NCBI GenBank assembly: GCA_034506175.1
Contig: JAPDQB010000011.1
Span: forward strand, 1 to 64,000
Reading direction: 5' to 3'
DNA from: a candidate division KSB1 bacterium
GTDB taxonomy: Bacteria > Zhuqueibacterota > Zhuqueibacteria > Zhuqueibacterales > Zhuqueibacteraceae
DNA length: 64,000 nt
The position numbers were made by a program, and so were the translations under genes. The notes under the pieces were generated by a model that saw nothing but the letters and a program-made list of their open reading frames with translations, did no database searches and was not told the DNA's origin. Shown here in pieces: positions 43,411-52,058 of this stretch; position 1 is the stretch's first letter, and every line of letters starts with the position of its first letter.

Positions 43411-45342
43411 CTAACGATTCACCTTGCAATTACAGTGCAAGACCACAAGCGTGATATCGTCGCTTTGCGGGGCTCCCTCGGTGTGTTTTTTCACCGCGTT
43501 GCTGATGGCTTCGATCATGCCGGCGGCGGAAGTGTCGCGCCCGGCGCGAATCAGCTCCTCCAGCCGGTGCTCGCCGAACTCCTCGTCGTTGACGTTCATC
43601 GCCTCGCTGACGCCGTCGGTGTACATCACCAGCCAATCGCCGTCTCGCAATTGCCGTGATTCACTTTTATACGGCGCGTTGGGGAACATGCCCAGAAGCA
43701 AACCGCCTTCGCGCAACGTTTCAAAACTGCCGTCGGCATGAAAAAGATACGGCGGATTGTGGCCGGCATTGATGGTCGTAATTGTGCCGCCTTGCCGGTC
43801 GAAGATGGCGAAAAAGGCGGTGATAAACTTGTCGAGCGTGCTGTTGCGGTACACGAAATTATTGATGCGGGAAACAATGTCCTCGAAAGGAACGTCGGCC
43901 GTCATCATGGCGTGCAGCGTCGCTTGCAGGTTGGACATCATCAGCGCCGCCGGCACACCTTTGCCGGAAACATCGGCAATGGAGATCAAATAACGGTTTT
44001 CGTCAAGCGGAAAATAATCATAATAATCGCCGCCGACCTGCCGGGTGGGAATGTTGATCGCGGCCAGCTCGAAATCGCCGAGTGGCGGCGCCTCCTTGGG
44101 CAGCAGGCGCTGTTGAATCTCGCGCGCAATCGCCAGCTCTTCTTCAAGCTTCTGCTTCTCGAGCGTTTCTTTGAACAGCCGCGCGTTCTCGATGGAAATC
44201 ATCGCGGCGTTGCAGAGCGTGGAGGAAAATTCGAGATCGTCGTCGAGAAATTCGGCTTTGGTGATCTTCTCGCCGAGCAGCACCAGCCCGCGCACGACGT
44301 TCTGGCTCAACATCGGCACCAGCAGCTTGACGCCGTGATTCTGAAACGTCGTGCGTAGGTCATCTTCGATCAATTTGCTCGTGAGCACCGGCTGGCTGAT
44401 CTGCTTCAGGCGCTTGCGGAAATTTTCTTCGTCAAAAACGCTCAACTCTTCGTTGCGGAAACCTTTGTTGACATACAAATTCAACTCGCCGTTTTCCGCC
44501 GCGAAAATCATGCAGCGCTGCACCATCAGCTCGCCCATCAGCGCATACGCCAGGACGTTGACGATTTTGTCGCCGTCGAGCGTTGAATTGATCTCCTTGC
44601 TGATCTCGAAGAGAGTGTTCAGTTCCTGGTTCTTTTTGTCGAGGCGGCGATTGACGTCATTGAGCTGCTGGAAGATGAGCGCGTTTTCCACCGCCGTGGC
44701 CGCCAAATTCGCCAGGGAATTGAGATATTCCAAATCATTCGGGCCGTAATTTTGCTCGCTGGATTTGTTGCTGTAAACCATCAAGCCCAGGCAACGGTTG
44801 TTGGAAAAAATCGGCACGATCAGCCGCAGCCCGAGTTTCATCAGCAGTTGCGCCCAGGGCTCGTTCTCCAACTCCGGGAGAAATTGGGTTTTCGGCTGGG
44901 CCAGATCGATTTCAAGCTCCTGGCCGATGTGAGTACGGGGAATGCCCTTCAACGTTTCGATGACGAACCGCCGGTCGCCGCGCGCCAGCAGAACGATGCC
45001 CTTGCCGATCATCATTTTGCCCATTGGCGTCAGCAGCAGCGTGTCGAGAATGTTTTTAAGCTGCAGCGAGGAGTTGAGCGTGCGGCTCACGTCGAACAAC
45101 GCCTGCAATTCGACCACGCGCTCGTCCAGCTCGCGTGAGAGCCGCTGCGGAGCGTTATTGCGCCGGCGGTTGTCACGATAGCCGACGGGCTGATGGCCGC
45201 GGGTGCCGCGAACGCCGGTGCCGCGCTGAATGAGATTGCGATTGATATAGGTTCGCGGGCGCACTTCCGGCGGGGCGTCGCCGCGGGTAAGCGCCGTCTT
45301 GCCCGTTTTTCTCCCGGGCTTGGAGGATTGTGTGGAATCCAT
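43411..45342 (-). CDS. GAF-GAF-SpoIIE phosphatase (RsbU-like sensor)
   Basis: The 643-aa cytoplasmic protein has a basic disordered head (1-60), two GAF sensor domains (about 75-230 with NSLANLAATAVENALIFQQL at its end, and about 245-395 ending SIENARLFKET), a coiled coil (about 395-415) and a SpoIIE phosphatase domain (about 420-643) with VGGDYYDYFPL, IADVSGKGVPAALMMS and SDDITLVVL. GAF domains bind small ligands or redox cofactors. The likely substrate is the STAS protein encoded at 45906. No membrane segments. It uses an ATG without a clear ribosome-binding site, which fits translation from an upstream-coupled message. Confidence 0.9.
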   Translation of the reverse strand: MDSTQSSKPGRKTGKTALTRGDAPPEVRPRTYINRNLIQRGTGVRGTRGHQPVGYRDNRRRNNAPQRLSRELDERVVELQALFDVSRTLNSSLQLKNILDTLLLTPMGKMMIGKGIVLLARGDRRFVIETLKGIPRTHIGQELEIDLAQPKTQFLPELENEPWAQLLMKLGLRLIVPIFSNNRCLGLMVYSNKSSEQNYGPNDLEYLNSLANLAATAVENALIFQQLNDVNRRLDKKNQELNTLFEISKEINSTLDGDKIVNVLAYALMGELMVQRCMIFAAENGELNLYVNKGFRNEELSVFDEENFRKRLKQISQPVLTSKLIEDDLRTTFQNHGVKLLVPMLSQNVVRGLVLLGEKITKAEFLDDDLEFSSTLCNAAMISIENARLFKETLEKQKLEEELAIAREIQQRLLPKEAPPLGDFELAAINIPTRQVGGDYYDYFPLDENRYLISIADVSGKGVPAALMMSNLQATLHAMMTADVPFEDIVSRINNFVYRNSTLDKFITAFFAIFDRQGGTITTINAGHNPPYLFHADGSFETLREGGLLLGMFPNAPYKSESRQLRDGDWLVMYTDGVSEAMNVNDEEFGEHRLEELIRAGRDTSAAGMIEAISNAVKKHTEGAPQSDDITLVVLHCNCKVNR

Positions 45343-45398
45343 TTGACGTCAACCAAATTAAAGCGTCAACTGAGGAGGAATAAGGGAATTGCTTGGCG

Positions 45399-45893
45399 CT
45401 AGCTCGCCATTTCTTTCCGATCGGCGTGATGGGACGTTTTGTCTAAAAAATATTTCGACATTCTGACTTGATTGCGTTTCCCCGGCTTCACATCAAAATC
45501 GATTTCGTCCATGAGAGTGCGCATCAGATAGATGCCCAACCCCCCGACGCGCATTTGCGCCAAATATTCCTTCATGTCCGGTGTTTTAATTTTCTTGGGA
45601 TTGAACCCGCGGCCGCGATCGGTGATGATCACGGTGAATTTACGATAATCAATCTGAATGACGATGTCAATCGGCTGTTTGTCGTCTTTTTGATAGGCGT
45701 GCTCGATCACATTGGCGCAGGCCTCGTCGACCGCCAGCTCGATTTTGCTGACATCATCGTCCTTGAAACCGACTTTGCGTGCGACTTTGGAGACAAATTC
45801 GCGAATGAGTTCCAGATTGTCGGTCTGGCTGGGAATACGAAGTTGGTATTTTCGCTTCGCCTGGGGCAATCCGTCACCGCCTTCCTTAATCAT
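45399..45893 (-). CDS. RsbW/SpoIIAB-like anti-sigma serine kinase
   Basis: The 164-aa protein has the HATPase fold of anti-sigma factors: IELAVDEACANVIEHAYQKD (N box, about 52-71), DRGRGFNPKKI (G1, about 92-102) and VGGLGIYLMRTLMDEIDF (G2, about 117-134). Such kinases phosphorylate an RsbV-type antagonist and bind a sigma factor or other target. It is the only kinase of this type in the window, next to its presumed substrate. Partner specificity is inferred from gene order. No sigma factor gene is adjacent, so the final target is unknown. Confidence 0.9.
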   Translation of the reverse strand: MIKEGGDGLPQAKRKYQLRIPSQTDNLELIREFVSKVARKVGFKDDDVSKIELAVDEACANVIEHAYQKDDKQPIDIVIQIDYRKFTVIITDRGRGFNPKKIKTPDMKEYLAQMRVGGLGIYLMRTLMDEIDFDVKPGKRNQVRMSKYFLDKTSHHADRKEMAS

Positions 45894-45905
45894 GGTTCGA
45901 GCGTT

Positions 45906-46265
45906 CTAACGGGATTTCGGTTTGGAAAAATTGGCGATCGCCAGGCCTTCGTCGCTGCTGATCTCGAACAGGGTCGGAAAGCCGAGCAGATCGAAGACAC
46001 GATAGATTTTCTGGCTCATGTCGGTGAGTTTAATGTCGCCTCCGCCACTGCGAACTTCTTCGATGAATCCCATGAACACGCCCAAGCCGGCGCTGCTGAT
46101 GTAGGTCAGCTCTTTGAAATTCACCACGATCTTGAGGCGTTTTTCGTCAATCAATTTTTGCAAAGCGCTTTCCAACTCCGGTGCCGTGTGCGCATCGAGA
46201 TAACCTTTGAGACGTAAAACCGAAATTTCGCCGTTCTCCGCGCGCGCCACTTCAAATCCAGGCAT
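45906..46265 (-). CDS. STAS-domain anti-anti-sigma factor, RsbV/SpoIIAA-like
   Basis: The 119-aa protein is a single STAS domain with GYLDAHTAPELESAL (about 21-35) and the phosphoserine site YISSAGLGVFMGF (Ser58), followed by IKLTDMSQKIYRVFDLLGF. In its unphosphorylated form it should displace the target from the RsbW-like kinase. GAGGAGGTTAATCT precedes the ATG. It is the first gene of the four-gene unit. TTGACT at about 46325-46330 could be a -35 element, but the matching -10 is poor. Confidence 0.9.
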   Translation of the reverse strand: MPGFEVARAENGEISVLRLKGYLDAHTAPELESALQKLIDEKRLKIVVNFKELTYISSAGLGVFMGFIEEVRSGGGDIKLTDMSQKIYRVFDLLGFPTLFEISSDEGLAIANFSKPKSR

Positions 46266-46506
46266 AGATTAACCTCCTCAAAGATAGACTGAGATTCTCC
46301 TCGCGTAACGAAGCTCTATCAAAAAAGTCAAGCATGAATTTCAGATGGATACTCTTGTTTACCTGCGGGCTGCGTTTACATCTTCGTACTGCACGCGCCA
46401 ACACAAACCAAACATAACGGAGCGCAAACCGATTGGTGGTGAGGCTTTCCGATGAGGTATTTTAATATAGACAATTCCGGTTAAATTGCAAATAGTTTTT
46501 TCTTTG

Positions 46507-46962
46507 TTATTCTGTTTTCTCGCCCTTCTTTCGGCCCTGTTCCATTTTTTCCAGCACCTTTAAAAGCTTGCGAATGTTAACGATCTTCACGCCAGAATAT
46601 TTTTTTGGTGGAAAATGTTTGAGGTTTTTCGTAACAAGATAATCCGCCTTGCCCGCAATCGCACATTCTAAAAAACAGTTGTCAGATAGATCGGCGCAAA
46701 CATTCAATTCAATGGTTGGCGCAATCCACTCAGAACGGAAGAGTAAAATATTCAGAATGCGTTCTTTTTCGAGTAATTTGGGCTCCGGAATTAACCAATC
46801 CGCGACTGTGCGATATTCCTTCCAAATAGGCTGAGAAATCAACAACTGGAAGTAATCTTCTTGTAAATACCAGTCAATCAACTTCGCGGAGGCTCCGTGC
46901 CGACTCAGGATCGCCGGAATGATGTGGTTCGTATCAATTACCACCCGCAGGATTTTATTCAC
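46507..46962 (-). CDS. PIN-domain toxin, COG1569 type
   Basis: The 151-aa protein has the PIN fold with a first acidic residue in RVVIDTNHIIPAIL (D10), RHGASAKLIDW, an acidic cluster in DLSDNCFLECAIAGKADYLV (about 92-111) and KNLKHF. PIN proteins are RNases. The upstream 84-aa gene overlaps the start by 8 bp and looks like its antitoxin, so this is a complete toxin-antitoxin pair. It separates two parts of the phosphatase island. Confidence 0.85.
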   Translation of the reverse strand: MNKILRVVIDTNHIIPAILSRHGASAKLIDWYLQEDYFQLLISQPIWKEYRTVADWLIPEPKLLEKERILNILLFRSEWIAPTIELNVCADLSDNCFLECAIAGKADYLVTKNLKHFPPKKYSGVKIVNIRKLLKVLEKMEQGRKKGEKTE

Positions 46963-47209
46963 GCGTTGCCCCTAAAGTCTTACGATATCTTTTTATCGCC
47001 GCGTCAATAGTTTTGGCTTTGATGCCGCCCCGCCGTCGCACTTCATCGCGAATGGCTTCGATGTCTTTAAGAAATTGTTCTTTCCAGCCGTATTGTTCGT
47101 GCAATTTGAGAAAAGCCACAATGGCAACCCGAAAATCTCCCTCATAATTCTTTTGCACGACGTCTTGTAATTGTTTCTCAACCTTTTTGGGCAATTCTAC
47201 CGAAATCAT
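46955..47209 (-). CDS. Small antitoxin partner of the PIN toxin
   Basis: The 84-aa protein starts MISVELPKKVEKQLQDVVQK, an RHH/CopG-like beginning, and continues with an amphipathic helix and a basic tail. A region with YGWKEQFLKDIEAIRDEVRR may bind the toxin. It overlaps the PIN gene by 8 bp. A weak promoter (TTGTAT-N16-TATATT) lies at 47266-47293. The family name is not certain. Confidence 0.65.
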   Translation of the reverse strand: MISVELPKKVEKQLQDVVQKNYEGDFRVAIVAFLKLHEQYGWKEQFLKDIEAIRDEVRRRGGIKAKTIDAAIKRYRKTLGATRE

Positions 47210-47265
47210 CGCTTACCTCGCTAATTGAAAATCATCAATCAAAATAAAGTGTTACCCTATTCTTA

Positions 47266-47293
47266 AATATAGCACAAAATATGACTGATACAA
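47266..47293 (-). promoter_or_regulatory. Possible promoter of the PIN toxin-antitoxin pair
   Basis: Minus-strand TTGTAT (47288-47293), 16-nt spacer, TATATT (47266-47271). It is A/T-rich against a G/C-rich background, so chance matches are easy. Confidence 0.35.
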
Positions 47294-47339
47294 CCAATTA
47301 GTTTTTACAAGTTAAGCTGTTCAGCTTGAAAAGCTTCTC

Positions 47340-49538
47340 TCACCTCATCTTCAACACCACCACCGTGTAATCATCATGCGATTTCGCCGGGCCGACGAAG
47401 CGGCGGACGGCGTCTTCAATCGCCTGGAGAATCTCCTGGCTGGTTTTACCCTGCAACGTCGCAACCAGTTCCACCAGGCGCGATTCCTCGAACTCCCGCA
47501 AGTGTTCGTTCATGGCCTCGGTCACGCCGTCGGTATAAAAAATCAGCACGTCGTCTTTTTGCAATTGAATGCGATCTTCGGTGATCTTTTTGTCGAAAAG
47601 CTGGCCGTCGTCCAGGCCGAGCGCGATGCCGTCGGGCTGCAGGATGCGCGGCGGCTCGTTGGTGCGCACGAAAATAATCGGGCAATGTCCGGCGCGGCTG
47701 TAGAGCATCTCCTGGCGCTCGTAATCAATTTGCGCGTAAATGAGACTCACAAAAACCGTGCTCTCGATGCTGCGAAACAGCGCGGCATTGGCATGGATCA
47801 ATACATCGCGCGGCGAGTGATAAATCCGGCTGTATGATTCGATGATGCCCTTCATTTCCGCCATGTGAAACGCCGCCGCCGCGCCCTTGCCGGAAACATC
47901 GCCGATCACCACGCCCAACCGCCCGGGATATTCGAAGAAATCGTAATAGTCGCCGCCGACCTCGTTGGCCGTGACCGCGAGCGCGGCAACTTCGACGTTC
48001 GGCACGCTGGGCATGCGCTTCGGCAGCAGTTTCCTTTGCGCCTCATGCGCCACTTGCAGCGTTTGCGCCAGCCGCTCGCGCTCGATGGATTCCTGCCACA
48101 GCCGCGCGTTGTCGATTGCAACCGCGGCTTGATTGGCGAATGCCTGCAGCATGTCGCGGTCGAACTGATCGAAACTCCAGGGATCGCTTCTGGCCGAGAA
48201 GAGCACGCCGAGCGGGCGGCCCTGGGAGAGCAGCGGCACGCCGATGAGCGCGGCGAGATTGCTTTTCCATTGTTTCAAATACGCCGTGCGGTCGTCGTCG
48301 CCGATTTCGTTGACCAGCAGCGGCCGGCGATGCTGGAAAATCCAGCCGGTGACGCCACGATGACGATCCAAATTGATGCTGGCGCGCTCTTCTTCTGTCA
48401 AGTTGATGGCGCTGGTGAGCGTGAGCTTGTCGCTTTTTTCATCGAGCAATTCCAGCCAGGCGGCGTCGGCTTTGGTGACCTGCTGCGCTTTTTCGGTGAT
48501 CAATTTTACCAGATTGCCGATGTTCAATTCGGAAATGATGCTGCTGCTCAGCTCGCGCAGCGTTTGGATTTCACGCATTTTTTCATCGAACAATCCGGCA
48601 GTCGGAAGCTGCAGCAGCAGCGCCAAAAGCGACATGCCGCTGTAAATCGCAAAAAAGAGGAACGAGGTCGAGACAAAAGTGTTCAACGCGATGCTGTGCT
48701 CGCTGTAGCGTTCATGCGAGAGCTCATTCAACGCGGCGATGGACAAGGCGAGAGTGATGGCGCCGAGCCAAAACGTCGCCCATTTTTGCCTGCGGTTGAG
48801 ATGGCGAATCCAGGCGTGGCGGCTGCCGTTGATCACCATGAAAAAGACCAAAATGAAAAACATGTTTTTGGCGACGATGCCGCCGCCGAAAAAATCGCTG
48901 GTCTCGATGCCGGCAAAAACCCGATAGCCGAGATAAACCGCGCCGCCGATCGCCAGCAGGCGAAAATTTCTCGCCGTACCGCGCCTGCTTTTATAATAAA
49001 TGAGGCTGCGCACCTGCGGCCACAATCCCAGCGTCAGCAGCGAAAGCAGCATGCTGATGACCGCGGTGGCGATGAACATGCGCGAGGACGAAAAGAGCAA
49101 GGCGCTCTCTTCGCCGCCGCCGAGAAAACTGGCGATGCCGAGCAACACGTTGGCGGCGACGATTCCCCAAAACACTTGCAGCAGCGCCTTTTTGACGTTG
49201 CGCTTTTCGATAAAACGGCTGGCTGCGAGCGAGGGGAGCAGCAGGGCCATGCTCGCCACCAGCAGCAACTCGCGCAGGGGGCGAATGAGGCGCGGCACAA
49301 AATCGCCGACGGCAAAAAAGACACTGTCGAGCAGGAACACGGCCAGGCTCGCGGCGCCGAAAATCAGCAGCGCCAACGCCAGGGGCAAGGGCCGGCGAAC
49401 GCGCCGCCGCAGCCAATGCCGGAGTTGACTCCGGGGCCGGCCTTTTTCTTCCGAGGCCGTGTCGCCTGCGGTTATCGCCGCGCCGCCAGCCAGTAGAATG
49501 GTTTGCGTCGAGGTGCTGTCTGATTTCTTTTGGAGCAT
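47340..49538 (-). CDS. Membrane-anchored GAF-SpoIIE phosphatase (RsbU-like)
   Basis: The 732-aa protein has a basic N-terminus, about eight membrane helices between residues 52 and 315, a GAF domain (about 335-480, with WSFDQFDRDMLQAFANQAAV), a short coiled coil and a SpoIIE phosphatase (about 505-732) with EVGGDYYDFFE, IGDVSGKGAAAAFHM and KSHDDYTVVVL. The large membrane region is a plausible sensor or dimerisation unit; I do not recognise its family. It probably dephosphorylates a STAS protein in response to an envelope or small-molecule signal. Confidence 0.9.
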   Translation of the reverse strand: MLQKKSDSTSTQTILLAGGAAITAGDTASEEKGRPRSQLRHWLRRRVRRPLPLALALLIFGAASLAVFLLDSVFFAVGDFVPRLIRPLRELLLVASMALLLPSLAASRFIEKRNVKKALLQVFWGIVAANVLLGIASFLGGGEESALLFSSSRMFIATAVISMLLSLLTLGLWPQVRSLIYYKSRRGTARNFRLLAIGGAVYLGYRVFAGIETSDFFGGGIVAKNMFFILVFFMVINGSRHAWIRHLNRRQKWATFWLGAITLALSIAALNELSHERYSEHSIALNTFVSTSFLFFAIYSGMSLLALLLQLPTAGLFDEKMREIQTLRELSSSIISELNIGNLVKLITEKAQQVTKADAAWLELLDEKSDKLTLTSAINLTEEERASINLDRHRGVTGWIFQHRRPLLVNEIGDDDRTAYLKQWKSNLAALIGVPLLSQGRPLGVLFSARSDPWSFDQFDRDMLQAFANQAAVAIDNARLWQESIERERLAQTLQVAHEAQRKLLPKRMPSVPNVEVAALAVTANEVGGDYYDFFEYPGRLGVVIGDVSGKGAAAAFHMAEMKGIIESYSRIYHSPRDVLIHANAALFRSIESTVFVSLIYAQIDYERQEMLYSRAGHCPIIFVRTNEPPRILQPDGIALGLDDGQLFDKKITEDRIQLQKDDVLIFYTDGVTEAMNEHLREFEESRLVELVATLQGKTSQEILQAIEDAVRRFVGPAKSHDDYTVVVLKMR

Positions 49539-49604
49539 AATGGCAAAGGATAATCTAAAATTTTAAATGTTCAATTAAAAATTTAAAATTGTCAATTTTT
49601 CTTT

Positions 49605-52058
49605 TTACAAAATTCTCACCACCACCATCGTCATGTCGTCGTGCCGCGGGGTGTCGCCGGTAAAGATTTGTACGGCGTTGCGAATATTATTGATGGTATC
49701 GAGGCTGGTCGCGCCGGCGCCGTTGGATAAAATCTCGATCATGCGCGTTTCACCAAATTCTTCACTGCGTCCGTTCATGGCTTCCGTGAAGCCGTCGGTG
49801 TAAAACACAAACACCTCGCCGCTGTTTAAGACCAGCGTGTGTTCCTGAATGTTTCGGCTGAAGATGCCGCCGCCGTCCAAGCCGATGGCGAGGCCCGGCG
49901 GCGAAATCATTGTTACGTTCTGCTCCTGGCGGCGCCGCAACAAAATCGGATTGTGTCCGGCGCGCGCCGAAGTGAAGAGGCGTTTTTCCAAATCAAAGAT
50001 GCCGTAGATCAAGCTCACAAAAATGCCGCGCTCGGCGTTTTCGTAAAAAAGCCGGTTGGCGCGAATCAAAACCTGCGCCGGCGACAAGTTTTCCTGCACC
50101 GATGATTTGATAATGCCTTTGGTCAGCGTCATATAAAAGGCGGCGGAAACGCCCTTGCCGGACACGTCGCCGATGAGCACGCCGAGGCGATGGCCGTCGA
50201 GCTTGATAAAATCATAATAGTCGCCGCCGACTTCGTTCGCGGGAATGCACAACGCGGCAATATCCAAACCCGACACTTCCGGCAGTAGGCGCGGCAGAAA
50301 ACTGAGCTGCACCTGTCGCGCGATTTCCAGCTCGCGCTTGATGCGCTCTTTTTCAGCCAGGCGGTCGAGATAATCCGGCTGCAGCGCCCGCGTGTCGATG
50401 TCGGTTTTGCCGAAGCGGCGAATGATTTGGCCGCCGATCAGAAAAAGCAGCGGCAGCGTGATCAGCAGCCAGCCGTGAAGCGGAGCGATGGCGTTGGCGG
50501 CGTGCAAAAAACTGAGTCCGTGCATCAGCAGCGGCAGCGACAGGGCGGCGACAACGTTGGTCAAAAAATCAAAACGGAGATAAAGCCAGGTCAGCGCCAA
50601 ACCCACAAAAAAATTGATGACAAAAACAAAACTGAACGGCGACCATTCGATAAACGCCACCGGCGTGAACGCGGAGATCAACGCCGTGAGGCCCGCGATC
50701 AGCCATGATTTTTGCACGAAGCGCGCGAGCGCGGAAACCAAGAACAGGCGATAAGCGGCTTCAGCAAAAATCGCATAATAAAGACTTTGTCCGAATACGC
50801 TTACCGAGGGGATGAAAGCCGAATAAACCACCAGCACGTTCATTTCGAAGGCAGGATTGAAATACGCCAGCGCCGGCTTGGCGAAACGATTGAGCAAAAT
50901 GGTCACGCCGCCGAAGATGAGCAGGCTTGCCGCCGCGCCGCGCCAGAGGCTTTCGCCCACCGGCTGAAACCACAATTGGCCGCGCTGAGCGGCCTCGAAA
51001 CTGAGCAGACGATCTTGCCTGAGGTTGCGCATCAAGCTTTCGCCGGTGCCATAAACAATGACGAATCCAAGCACGACGAAAGCCGGGAAGATGATGGCCA
51101 TGAGAAACTGGACGGAGAAGCTCATCGTCGTGTTGGTTAAAAAATAGAGAACGAGGCCGATGGCAATTAAAATCCCGGCCATCAAGCCTGCTTTCAGACT
51201 CATTTCGTCGGCGCGGAGTTTTTTGAAAAAATGGAAAACCACGCCGATGATGAGCAAAAAGATCGTCAGCATTTGCCCCAGCAGCTTGAAAGTCCAATCA
51301 GATCTGTCGACGGCGGCAATCGGCGTGTAGCTCAATTGCCAGTGTTTGATCTGCGCGCCCTGAATCATCGCCGCGAGCTGCCCGTTCAAGCCAGCCATTG
51401 GCGCCGGTGTTTTCCAGACGAACGTGTGCGCCAGACGATTTTTTTGTTTCGTTAATTCAGATTTTTCCAGCGCCATGCCTATGGTATCGGCCAGCGCGGA
51501 AAAAGGAATGAGGCGCCGGGCGAGCGCTTGCGCGTCCGCCGGACTGAGCGCCGTGGTATCCGGCTGCTCTTCTCCGAAGTCATAAGTTTCAAACGACAAC
51601 AAGCGGCCGTGGGTGTCCAACTGCACGCGCGCTTCGCCGATGGTGTGTTTCACGAAAAACTCGGCCAGCTTTTCCTCCGACTGGCTGCTGCTCAAGATAT
51701 TTCTCAGCAGCGGCGGCTTGCCATAACGCACGTTCCAGAAAAAAGCGGGAAGATCGCGGCTGAACAGGCGATTGGCCTCGGCGGTGCCGAAATTCACCTG
51801 GCCAAAAGCCAGGAGCGCGGGATCGGTGCGGAAATCGACAACCGGCTCCACGCCTTCGCGCCGCGCTTGAATGTGCTCAAGAATGATGCCGGCGCGATGA
51901 ATAATCTCACGCCGCGAGAGCGTGTTTTGCAGGCTCGCCTGCGGATAAGTTTGCGGAAACAGCCAAATGGCCGCCAGCAAGCCCAATGCACCGAGAAGGA
52001 GCAGCCAACGATCGAAGCGGGAGTGATTTTTCATATTTTTATTGCGCGGTATCGACAT
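49605..52058 (-). CDS. Membrane SpoIIE phosphatase with periplasmic and CPBP-like regions
   Basis: The 817-aa protein has an N-terminal helix (about 20-38), a periplasmic domain (about 40-250, with LSRREIIHRAGIILEHIQ), a multi-helix membrane region (about 255-560) containing FAEAAYRLFLVSALARF, which resembles the first CPBP-protease motif with its double glutamate reduced to E-A, and a SpoIIE phosphatase (about 590-817) with EVGGDYYDFIK, IGDVSGKGVSAAFYM and RHDDMTMVVVR. It is therefore not expected to be a protease. Its 5' end overlaps the stop of the upstream lipoprotein gene by 20 bp if the ATG at 52058 is used; the ATG at 52034 avoids overlap. Both lack a clear ribosome-binding site. Confidence 0.85.
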   Translation of the reverse strand: MSIPRNKNMKNHSRFDRWLLLLGALGLLAAIWLFPQTYPQASLQNTLSRREIIHRAGIILEHIQARREGVEPVVDFRTDPALLAFGQVNFGTAEANRLFSRDLPAFFWNVRYGKPPLLRNILSSSQSEEKLAEFFVKHTIGEARVQLDTHGRLLSFETYDFGEEQPDTTALSPADAQALARRLIPFSALADTIGMALEKSELTKQKNRLAHTFVWKTPAPMAGLNGQLAAMIQGAQIKHWQLSYTPIAAVDRSDWTFKLLGQMLTIFLLIIGVVFHFFKKLRADEMSLKAGLMAGILIAIGLVLYFLTNTTMSFSVQFLMAIIFPAFVVLGFVIVYGTGESLMRNLRQDRLLSFEAAQRGQLWFQPVGESLWRGAAASLLIFGGVTILLNRFAKPALAYFNPAFEMNVLVVYSAFIPSVSVFGQSLYYAIFAEAAYRLFLVSALARFVQKSWLIAGLTALISAFTPVAFIEWSPFSFVFVINFFVGLALTWLYLRFDFLTNVVAALSLPLLMHGLSFLHAANAIAPLHGWLLITLPLLFLIGGQIIRRFGKTDIDTRALQPDYLDRLAEKERIKRELEIARQVQLSFLPRLLPEVSGLDIAALCIPANEVGGDYYDFIKLDGHRLGVLIGDVSGKGVSAAFYMTLTKGIIKSSVQENLSPAQVLIRANRLFYENAERGIFVSLIYGIFDLEKRLFTSARAGHNPILLRRRQEQNVTMISPPGLAIGLDGGGIFSRNIQEHTLVLNSGEVFVFYTDGFTEAMNGRSEEFGETRMIEILSNGAGATSLDTINNIRNAVQIFTGDTPRHDDMTMVVVRIL

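Noticed and set aside
47865-49496. 543-aa open frame on the plus strand opposite the membrane GAF-SpoIIE gene
   Set aside because: It is an antisense shadow. The minus-strand reading has clear phosphatase motifs; the plus-strand reading has no domain and an unnatural Arg/Gln/Glu-rich composition.
50700-50800. Active CPBP (CAAX-like) protease in the membrane part of the 817-aa phosphatase
   Set aside because: The first motif reads E-A-A-Y-R instead of E-E-x-x-R, and the second-motif histidines are not evident, so the fold may remain but activity is unlikely.
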